Part shown: in pieces, positions 24,795 through 32,171 of the stretch
Layout of the letters: every line of letters begins with the position of its first letter
Position numbering within the stretch: the first letter of the stretch is position 1
Assembly: GCF_014650815.1 (NCBI RefSeq)
Contig: NZ_BMVR01000004.1
Coordinates: 124,001 to 188,000, forward strand
Reading direction: 5' to 3'
DNA: 64,000 nucleotides
Source of the DNA: Streptomyces flavofungini
GTDB lineage: Bacteria; Actinomycetota; Actinomycetes; Streptomycetales; Streptomycetaceae
The notes under the pieces: model-generated
Databases searched by the model: none
Told to the model about the DNA's origin: nothing
Seen by the model: only the letters and a program-made list of their open reading frames with translations
Position numbers and translations under genes: made by a program

Positions 24795-25345
24795 CCGTGC
24801 GTGGTCCCTTCCCGCGTGGCCCTGCCTGTGCCGCTCTCGCGGTCGCTGTCGTCGTTGCTGTCGTTGCCGCTGCTGCAGCCGCTGTCCGCCGCCGCGACCA
24901 CGACCCGGGCGGCGCGCAGCACCTGACCCCGGTATCGATACCCGTGCCGCACGACCTCAAGGACCTCGTCGTCCCCCGCCCCCGACGAGACGGCGCGCAC
25001 TTCCACGACGTGGTGCGTGGCGGGGTCCGCGCGCTCCCCGACGCGCCCGAACAGCTCCAGGCCCTCGCCGGTGACGGCCGACTCCAGCTGCCGCACGACG
25101 AGTTCGAGACTCCGGTGGTACGCGGCCGGGTCCGCGCCGCCGGGACCGTCGGCCAGCAGCCGCCCGCAGGCGTCCAGCGTGTCGGCGCACACCAGGAGCA
25201 GCCGCTCGGTGTGCGCGCGGTGCGCGGCGTCGCGGGCGGCCAGCGCCCTGGAGCCCTCGTACGCGGCGAGGGCGGCGGGCCCGTACGGGTCGTCGGGGCC
25301 GTCGGGATCCGGGCGCGGGGGGCCCGGCGGGTCCATCGGGTTCAT
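24791..25345 (-). CDS. GrpE-like nucleotide exchange factor
   Basis: A 184-residue protein. The C-terminal motif VLEVVRHGYRYRGQVLRAAR matches the GrpE signature (GY followed by a basic helix cap and the final strand). The N-terminal half is helical, as needed for the GrpE coiled coil. It would release ADP from the Hsp70 encoded next (22653), with which it overlaps by ATGA. The tail after the GrpE fold is Ser/Asp-rich and probably disordered. The ATG at 25345 follows AAAGGAGGCGTACTC. Confidence 0.92.
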   Translation of the reverse strand: MNPMDPPGPPRPDPDGPDDPYGPAALAAYEGSRALAARDAAHRAHTERLLLVCADTLDACGRLLADGPGGADPAAYHRSLELVVRQLESAVTGEGLELFGRVGERADPATHHVVEVRAVSSGAGDDEVLEVVRHGYRYRGQVLRAARVVVAAADSGCSSGNDSNDDSDRESGTGRATREGTTHG

Positions 25346-25359
25346 GAGTACGCCTCCTT

Positions 25360-25420
25360 TCGGGGCTGTCTTCGAGGTGTTCGGGCTGTCTCTGGGCTAT
25401 TCGGGCTGTCTCGGGGCTGT
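25360..25420. repeat. Three 20-bp tandem repeats in front of the GrpE gene
   Basis: Units beginning TCGGGCTGTCT (20-21 bp each) occupy most of the 86-bp gap 25346-25431 between the J-like gene and GrpE. I see no open reading frame in this gap. Confidence 0.65.
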
Positions 25421-25431
25421 CTTCGGGGTGG

Positions 25432-25779
25432 TCAGATGTCGAAGCGGACGAGGTCGGTGAGGAGGCGGGCGGCGGTCTCCTCGGACAGGGGTGCCCCGGG
25501 GCCGGGGCCGCCCGGCTCGGCCAGCGTCCGGTCGATCTCCGCGACGGCGCCCGGGAGTTCGGCGGCGAGGTCCACGTCGTACAGGAAGAGATCGACGAGC
25601 AGCCGCCCCGGTACGGTGCGCAGCGCGTCCCAGGCCGCCTGCGTGTGCGGTGTCATCAGTCGTCGGGCGAGCAGCTCGAACGGCACGTCCCGCAGGTCCG
25701 CGTGCGAGGTCCACGGGGTCACACCGGCCTCGGCCAGCGCGTCGTAGGGGCTCGGCGCGCTCTCCGGGTCCTTGATCAC
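25432..25779 (-). CDS. Small J-domain-like protein lacking HPD
   Basis: A 115-residue protein. Its core (SPYDALAEAGVTPWTSHADL, then LMTPHTQAAWDALR and PGRLLVDLFLYDVD) has the layout of a J domain: a short Y/A-L-G-V start, a second helix, then a helix ending in a conserved Arg-Leu-hydrophobic stretch. The HPD tripeptide that drives Hsp70 ATPase is absent. The same domain recurs inside the CHAT protein (about residues 1448-1508). It lies between CHAT and GrpE genes and overlaps the CHAT stop (GTGA). I infer a degenerate DnaJ-like partner of the local Hsp70; the match is by eye only. Confidence 0.78.
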   Translation of the reverse strand: MIKDPESAPSPYDALAEAGVTPWTSHADLRDVPFELLARRLMTPHTQAAWDALRTVPGRLLVDLFLYDVDLAAELPGAVAEIDRTLAEPGGPGPGAPLSEETAARLLTDLVRFDI

Positions 25780-28700
25780 GGGGGGTCGCCTCCTTCGGTG
25801 GTGAGGGCCGTGAGCCAGCGGCCCACCGCGTCGAGCAGCGCCCGCCGGACCCTGCCGTCCATGACGTCGGCGCGGGTGGCGCGGATCAGGTGGTGCAGGG
25901 CCTTGCGGACGTCACCACCGGCGAGTTCGGCCTCCGCCCGGTCGGTCAGGGTGGCCGCCCAGGACGCCAGGTCGTTCTCGTCGGGCGGCGGTTCCGCGCC
26001 GTCGCTGCGCATCAGCTCACCCACGCCCACGACTCCCAGGTCCGTGGCGAGCAGCCGGTCCAGCTCCTCCAGGGACTCGCCCAGGGTCTCGCGGTAGTTG
26101 TGGGTGAGGGCCTGGCCCAGGCCCACGTCGAGCAGCCCGAGCGCCTCGTGCAACAGGCGCAGCCGGGCCGGGAGTTCGTCGGTGCGGGCGTCGAGGGTGA
26201 AGACGAGGGCGCGGGCCAGGTTGTCGCGCGCGTGGTTGGACGCCGGGTTCAGGGCGAGGGCGCGGCGCAGGTCGGACTCCGCGCCGTACACGTCGGAGCG
26301 CATGCCGTGCTTGGTGCGGGTGTAGCCGCGCCACACGCCCCGCATCGAGTACAGCGACGACAGGCGCCCGTCGAGCTGGTCGCGGACCTCGCGCTCCAGC
26401 GGGTGCAGGACCGGCGGCACCGCCTCGACCAGCGCGATCGCCTCGTCCAGGACGTCGCCGCGCCGCACCCGGTCCTCGTCGAGGAGCGCTTCCACCCGCC
26501 CCAGGACGGTGCGCACCAGCGCCTTCTTCGCCCGTGCCGTCATCCCGGCGCGGCGTGCCACGCGCACCAGGCGCTCCCACTGCTCCAGGGCCCGGCCGAG
26601 CCCGCACTCGCCGTCGGCGAGCGCCGTCCGCGACAGCTCCAGGCGCACCCGGACGGCGAGTTCGACCCCGTCCTGCAGCAACCGCGCGTGCCGGTGCGGC
26701 AGATGGACGTAAGCCGGATCGCGGCGCAGGAACTCCTGGCAGTACGCACACCCCTCGATGTGCCGGCGCGGGTCGGGCGCGGCGGCGGGCCCCGCGCAGT
26801 CGTCGGGGAGCGTCGTCAGCGTCGGGAACGCGGGCAGCGCGCGCAGGGCGGGCTCGAACTTGCGCACCGCGCACAGCACGAGGGCCCGCGCGAGGTCCGA
26901 GAACGCCCACCGCAGTTCCCGCACCGCGTACTCGCCCGGGTCCTTGCCGTCCTTCGCGGCCGCGTCCAGGTCCGCCGCCAGCTCGGCCAGGGGCAGTTGC
27001 AGATCGAGCAGCCGTACGTATCGCGGCCCGCAGGCGAGGGCGGCACGTGCCCCCGGCACCCCGGTCAGCCCCCCGACGTCCTTCAGGATCCGCGCCCCAG
27101 CCAGCTCCGCCTCCAGGAACTCGGCCAACTCCTCGTACCATGCGGCCTGTTGTGGCCGGTCCTGCTCGGTGTGACGCTGCTCGTAGGACGACAGCAGACC
27201 GAACAGATGACGGCTCAGCTCCCACCGCAGTCGCGTCATGTCCTCATGCGTCAGATCCCGCTCGTAACAAGCGGCCCGCTCCGCCCGCCACCCGTCCCAG
27301 TACGCGTCGTCACTCAGCAGTGTGGCCCAGTAGGCGAGCGCCAACTCCCACGTCCGCACGGCGTGTTCCCACGCCCCGCTCTGCTCCAGATCCTGCGCCT
27401 GCCACAGCCGCGCCACGGCCAGACCGTGCACGGCCGCCATGTCGCCCGGCGCCGCCGCGAGCCGCCGCTCCCACTCGCCCGTGGCCGCGTCGCGCCCCCG
27501 CGCGAGCAGCAGCAACAGCGGGGCGTCGCCCGGGAACCGCTCGCACAGCACGTCCACGAAGCCGGGCCCGGCGTGCTCGTCGTCCGGCGAGAGCGTGGCA
27601 AGCGCGGCCCGCAGGCCGTCCGGCCGCTGCCACCGGTACAGCAGCGCGTCCACCTGCAACCGCCTGCCCGGCAGCCGCAGCCGGTCCCACGCGACCCGTT
27701 CCGACCACGTCATGCCGCCGCGCTCCAGGAGCGTGTACGAGGCGTCGCTCACCGCGTCCATCGACACACCGGGGTGCACGCCCACCGCGCGCAGCGCCCG
27801 GTACGGGTACGTCTCGTCGTGCAGCGCGAAGGGGTCCGCGGCCAGCGGGCCCCGGGTGGCGCCGTCCGCCCACGGCAACAGGTCGACGAGGCGCCGCAGC
27901 CTGCGGCGCCGCACATCGGCCCGGTCGAGCCGGTCCGCCGCGCGCCCGTACTCCTCGACGGCCTCGCTCCACCGCCCGTCCGCTTCGAGCGAGCGCCCGC
28001 GCGCGTACGCGAGGTGTGCGTCCGCGTCTCCGCGCCCGCGGCACTCCTCGAACGCCTCGGCGGCCCGGCGCCACTCCTGGTGCGCGTCCGCGAGCCTGCC
28101 CCTGGCGTACGCGGCGATGGCGGGGGCGTCGCGGTAGGACCCCAGGGCCTGGGCCGCGGCCAGGACGGCGGGCCAGTCGCCGTCGGCTTCGGCGGCACGG
28201 AGCCGCGCGTAGTCCGCTCGCGCGGCGTGATCCCCCTCCCCACCGGCACCTTTCCTCCCACCCGCACCGCCCTTCTCCCCGCCCGCGCCGCTCTCCTCGC
28301 CGAGCAGGTCGTACGCGGCGGCGACGTCCCGCCACGCTGCCGCCCGCCCGGCCTCCTCGACGGCCTCCTCGGCGACCCGGGCGCGTGCGTACCGCCGCCG
28401 GAGGGCGACATCGGCCCACCCGTCGGGCAGCACGAGGAGCGCGTGCAGGGCGTCGGCCCAGCGGGCGGAGAGTTCGTGGGTGCGGGCGAGGGCGTAGAGG
28501 TGGAGGTGGAGGGATTCGCGGGTGGTGGCGGTGAGGCGGGGGGTGAGGGCGGTGGGGGGTGCGGCGCCCGGTGCGGGGGTGGTGTCGGTGGTGGGGGCGC
28601 TCCCCGGGGCGGGGGTGCCGCCGGGCTCGGGGGCGCGCGGCCGCAGGAGGGTGTGGGGCGGCGGCGGGGTGCCGTCGGACGAGCCGCCGGGGGTGCCGCC

Positions 28701-31700
28701 GGTGAAGGCGCGGGCGTAGATGGCGCAGGCCGCCGCCCAGTCGCCCCTGGCCTCCGCGCGGCGGCCCTCCACCTTGCGGCGCAGCGGGCCGACGGTGCCG
28801 TCGCGGGCCGTGTCGGGGAGGTCGGCCAGGAGCCCGGAGGCGGCGGCCCAGTCCCCGCGCCCGTCGGCGGCGGCGCGGGCCCTGGCGTAGAGGCGGCGCA
28901 CCTTCACCTCGCCGTCGGCGTACTCGTCCGAGAGCCCGCCGAACCCGTCGATGACGTCCTCCCAATCGCCGCGGAAGTCGGCGAACATACCTCGGGAGTA
29001 CCGGAGTTGGGTCTGTACGTCGTCGAACTGGGCCGGGAGGGCGGCGAGGTGGGCCACGGCGTCGCCCCAGTCCCGCAGTTCCTGGCAGCGGCGCCCTTGG
29101 GCGTAGGCCCAGCGGAGGGTGACGTCGCGGTACGGGTCGTGGGGGTCTGGGGCGAGGCGGGGCGCGCTGCCTCGCGGGCCGTCGAGGCGGGCGGTGCGGG
29201 GCTCGACGGTGACCAGACGGTCGAGGCGGGGGTCGCGGGGGCGGGGGGTGTTCGGGCCGGGGGCGGCTTGGTTGCCGATGGGGAGGTGGGGCGCGGGCGG
29301 GGCGTCGGGCGGGGTGTGGTTGGCGGGTGCGGGTGCGGGTGCGGGTGCGGGTGCGGGTGCGGGTGCGGGTGCGGGTGCGGGGTCGGCGTGCGGCGGGGCT
29401 GTGGGGGATGGGTGGCCGTGGGTGTGGGCGGCCGCAGTGGTTGCCGCGTCCGTGCACGCGGCGTCCGTCTGGTCGGCGCTGGCCGGGAGTGCGGCTGTCT
29501 GGTCGGTGTGCGGGTGCTGGGTGCTTGCCGGGGTGGTGTTCGTCCGGGGTGTGGGCGCCTCGTCCGCCCGTACTTGGGCGGTGTCCGTGTGACCCGTGTG
29601 CGCCAGGTCGCCCCCCGCCTCGGGCGGGCCCGGCCGACCCGCGCCGCTCAGGTCGGCCCCCGCCGTCCCGCCACCGGCCACCGCCTCCCGGCACGCGCCG
29701 AACGCGGCGGTCGCCGTCGCCCAGTCACCCGCGTCGGCCGCCGCCCGCCCGCGCGCGTAGGCGAACCGGACGGCGGCGTCGGAGATGTCTGTAGATCCCG
29801 GGTCGCCGGAGGCGCCGGTGGGGGGCGTACCCGAGGGGGCTGAGCTGTTGCCGCTGCCGCCGTTGGTCGGGGGCGCGGGTGCGAGGGCTGCCGCCGACCC
29901 CGGTGGCCTGGGGGCCGCGCCGTCTCCGGCGGCCGCACCGTCGGCCGTGACTGCCCCGTTCCCGGCGGGCGCGCCCACCTCGGCCGTGACTGCCCCGTTC
30001 CCCGCGGGCGCGCCCAGCTCGGCGGCGGCCACGGCGCTTCCGTAGGGCGGGCCGACCTCGGCGGCCACGCCGTACCCAGGAGCCAAGCCCTCCCCGGCGC
30101 CGCCCCCGTACCCGGGAGCCACACCCTCCCCGCCAGCCAAACGCTCCCCGGCGGCACCCCCGTACCGGTCAGCCGCCCCCTCCCCACCGGGCGTCACGCC
30201 ATCCCCACGGCCCCCAGCACCCTCCCCACCACCCCAACCACCCCCCATACACACCCCAAACGCCTCCACCGCCCCCCACCAATCCATGGCCCCCTCCGCG
30301 ATCCGCCCCCGCACATACGCCGCCCGTGCGGTGAGCGTCGCGTGGTCCGGCAGCAGCGTCAGCGCCTCGGCGTAGGCGCGGGCGGCCGTGGCCCAGTCGG
30401 CGTGGTGGTGGGCGTGCGCGGCCGTCGTGAGGGTCGTGGTGAGGTGGAGTCGGGTGCGGGCCGCGGCGAGGCGGGTGCGGGGGGTGGGGGAGTCGGGGGT
30501 GGTGGTGAGGATCTGCTCGTAGAGGGCGATCGCGGTGGGCCAGTCGGCCGCGGCCTCCGCGGCGCGGGCCCGGTCGGCAAGGTCGGCGGCGTGCCGCAGC
30601 CGCTCCGCGCGGTCGACGAGCGCGGCGGGCAGCGGGCACGGCAGCGCGTCCCGGACCGCGGCGAGCCGCCGCGCCGCGTCTGCCCCGTCCCGCCCGGCGG
30701 CGAGCACCCCGCAGAGTGCTTCCAGCTCGGGCCAGGCCAGCTCGAACGCCGCCTCGTCCCGCAACTGCCGCTGCTCGTCCTCGTACTGCCGGGTCGGCGT
30801 CCGCAGGATCCGCTGCACCTGCGCCCACTCGCCGCGATCGCGCGCGAACCGCGCCGCGTCGATCAACGTGGCCGCGCCGACGTGCCCCACGGGCCGCTGG
30901 TAGGCGCGCAGCGCGTCCGCGCCGTCCCGCAGCGGGTCGGCCGCCGTGCCGTCGTCGTCACGTACCTCCCGCGCCTTGAACAGCCACCCGTGCCGGTACC
31001 CCTCGTGCAGGAACAGCGCGGGCGTGGCCCACTCGACGGCGGTGTGCTGCGGCAGATGGGAGATGCGGCGGCGCGCGGCGGCCATCGACTCGTCGACGGT
31101 CCGGTTCGCCGCGAGCCCCTTCAGCAGCTCCGGACTGAAGCGCCCGGCCGACACGTCGCTGACCCGGCCGCGCATGGCGACGACGGCGGGCACGCCCCCG
31201 CCGATCATTGCCTGCGCGAGCCCGGAGAACGGCTCGCTGTGCACCCCGTCGGGCCCCGAACTGTCGGCCCCGGAACAGAGGTTGAGGACCGCGAGCCGCA
31301 GCCGGGGCGCCTTGAGGAGGATGCCGCTGAGCAGATCGGCGGGCACCGGGTCCACGCCGCCCTGCTCCGTCTCAAGACGTACGACGCCTTTGCCGAGGTC
31401 TTCGTCGTACGTTCCGTGGGCGATGAGGAGCACGATCGTCGGCAGGTCGCCGTGGGCACTGAGCGCCGACTCCAGGCGCTCGCGGGTGGCCCGCTCGACG
31501 ACGGTGGTACGGACGGCCACCTCGGGCAACTCCTGGCGCAGCGCGGCCACTTCGGCGGCCACGCGCAGCGCGTGGCCCGCTCCGGCCGGGGCGGCGCAGA
31601 CGACGACGAGGCGGATCAGGCTCGGCTCGTCCGCCGGGTCGGGCAGGCGGCGGCCCAGCGGCCCGCCGGGCAGGGAGCGGGCCAGGGAGTAGCCGGGGCC

Positions 31701-32162
31701 GAGGGCGAGGGACTGCTGGGGCAGCCCGGCGGGCGCGCACAGCGCTTCGAGCGGTAGTTCCCGCAGGGCCGGCGGCAGGTCGAAGCGGAGCCGCAGACCG
31801 CGCGGGGGCCGCAGGCGCTGGGCGAGGTCGAGGGCGGCGGCCAGACAGCTCCCGGCCCCGCCGGTCCCGCCCGGCGCGACACTCTGCACGCCGCCGCCGA
31901 CTGCGCCCTCCCTCCCCCCACCGAACAGCAACTCGTACACATCCCGCCCGAGTTCACGCAGTTGCTCCGCCGTGTGCCGCTCGCCCATGGGTGCGAGGCC
32001 GAGATCGGCGGCGACCAGCCGGTCCCAGCGGGCCCGGAACGCCGCCGGTGCGCCGTCCACGGCGATCACGCCGAGGGCGCAGGCGGGCCCGCTGACGGCC
32101 ACGAGGCAGTGCGAGGGGCCGAACGGGCGGACCCGGATGCGCAGTTCCTCGTACTGGAGCAC
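25776..32162 (-). CDS. CHAT-protease protein with TPR-like repeats and an internal J-like domain
   Basis: A 2128-residue protein, candidate effector of the block. The N-terminal 430 residues form a CHAT (caspase-like) domain with the catalytic dyad His249 in VLLIAHGTYDED and Cys296 in LAVLNLCSGADSS. The next thousand residues carry many TPR-like units with the pattern YARGRAAADAGDWATA, broken by long Ala/Pro/Gly linkers. A J-like domain (about 1448-1508, PYRALRAVGVHPGVSM) follows, then a helical module with CAYC (Cys1805, Cys1808) shared with the TPR protein encoded upstream. The GTG at 32162 follows GGGAGG. CHAT domains cleave partner proteins in several bacterial defence systems. Both catalytic residues are present. 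Confidence 0.93.
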   Translation of the reverse strand: MLQYEELRIRVRPFGPSHCLVAVSGPACALGVIAVDGAPAAFRARWDRLVAADLGLAPMGERHTAEQLRELGRDVYELLFGGGREGAVGGGVQSVAPGGTGGAGSCLAAALDLAQRLRPPRGLRLRFDLPPALRELPLEALCAPAGLPQQSLALGPGYSLARSLPGGPLGRRLPDPADEPSLIRLVVVCAAPAGAGHALRVAAEVAALRQELPEVAVRTTVVERATRERLESALSAHGDLPTIVLLIAHGTYDEDLGKGVVRLETEQGGVDPVPADLLSGILLKAPRLRLAVLNLCSGADSSGPDGVHSEPFSGLAQAMIGGGVPAVVAMRGRVSDVSAGRFSPELLKGLAANRTVDESMAAARRRISHLPQHTAVEWATPALFLHEGYRHGWLFKAREVRDDDGTAADPLRDGADALRAYQRPVGHVGAATLIDAARFARDRGEWAQVQRILRTPTRQYEDEQRQLRDEAAFELAWPELEALCGVLAAGRDGADAARRLAAVRDALPCPLPAALVDRAERLRHAADLADRARAAEAAADWPTAIALYEQILTTTPDSPTPRTRLAAARTRLHLTTTLTTAAHAHHHADWATAARAYAEALTLLPDHATLTARAAYVRGRIAEGAMDWWGAVEAFGVCMGGGWGGGEGAGGRGDGVTPGGEGAADRYGGAAGERLAGGEGVAPGYGGGAGEGLAPGYGVAAEVGPPYGSAVAAAELGAPAGNGAVTAEVGAPAGNGAVTADGAAAGDGAAPRPPGSAAALAPAPPTNGGSGNSSAPSGTPPTGASGDPGSTDISDAAVRFAYARGRAAADAGDWATATAAFGACREAVAGGGTAGADLSGAGRPGPPEAGGDLAHTGHTDTAQVRADEAPTPRTNTTPASTQHPHTDQTAALPASADQTDAACTDAATTAAAHTHGHPSPTAPPHADPAPAPAPAPAPAPAPAPAPANHTPPDAPPAPHLPIGNQAAPGPNTPRPRDPRLDRLVTVEPRTARLDGPRGSAPRLAPDPHDPYRDVTLRWAYAQGRRCQELRDWGDAVAHLAALPAQFDDVQTQLRYSRGMFADFRGDWEDVIDGFGGLSDEYADGEVKVRRLYARARAAADGRGDWAAASGLLADLPDTARDGTVGPLRRKVEGRRAEARGDWAAACAIYARAFTGGTPGGSSDGTPPPPHTLLRPRAPEPGGTPAPGSAPTTDTTPAPGAAPPTALTPRLTATTRESLHLHLYALARTHELSARWADALHALLVLPDGWADVALRRRYARARVAEEAVEEAGRAAAWRDVAAAYDLLGEESGAGGEKGGAGGRKGAGGEGDHAARADYARLRAAEADGDWPAVLAAAQALGSYRDAPAIAAYARGRLADAHQEWRRAAEAFEECRGRGDADAHLAYARGRSLEADGRWSEAVEEYGRAADRLDRADVRRRRLRRLVDLLPWADGATRGPLAADPFALHDETYPYRALRAVGVHPGVSMDAVSDASYTLLERGGMTWSERVAWDRLRLPGRRLQVDALLYRWQRPDGLRAALATLSPDDEHAGPGFVDVLCERFPGDAPLLLLLARGRDAATGEWERRLAAAPGDMAAVHGLAVARLWQAQDLEQSGAWEHAVRTWELALAYWATLLSDDAYWDGWRAERAACYERDLTHEDMTRLRWELSRHLFGLLSSYEQRHTEQDRPQQAAWYEELAEFLEAELAGARILKDVGGLTGVPGARAALACGPRYVRLLDLQLPLAELAADLDAAAKDGKDPGEYAVRELRWAFSDLARALVLCAVRKFEPALRALPAFPTLTTLPDDCAGPAAAPDPRRHIEGCAYCQEFLRRDPAYVHLPHRHARLLQDGVELAVRVRLELSRTALADGECGLGRALEQWERLVRVARRAGMTARAKKALVRTVLGRVEALLDEDRVRRGDVLDEAIALVEAVPPVLHPLEREVRDQLDGRLSSLYSMRGVWRGYTRTKHGMRSDVYGAESDLRRALALNPASNHARDNLARALVFTLDARTDELPARLRLLHEALGLLDVGLGQALTHNYRETLGESLEELDRLLATDLGVVGVGELMRSDGAEPPPDENDLASWAATLTDRAEAELAGGDVRKALHHLIRATRADVMDGRVRRALLDAVGRWLTALTTEGGDPP
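29323..29376. repeat. Nine-copy GCGGGT hexanucleotide array in the CHAT gene
   Basis: Nine perfect tandem copies encode an alternating Ala-Pro linker between TPR-like blocks of the CHAT protein. The length is a multiple of three, so copy-number change would keep the frame. Confidence 0.85.
29942..30019. repeat. 39-bp tandem duplication in the CHAT gene
   Basis: Two adjacent 39-bp units (29942-29980 and 29981-30019), differing at very few positions, encode two copies of a 13-residue segment around GAPAGNGAVTAEV. It lies in a low-complexity linker and looks recent. Confidence 0.8.
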
Positions 32163-32171
32163 GGCCGTCGG

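Noticed and set aside
22653..25345. The housekeeping dnaK-grpE operon.
   Set aside because: The Hsp70 has a zinc-ribbon insert and is followed by a degenerate Hsp70. No dnaJ with HPD or hspR is present, so this is an accessory copy.
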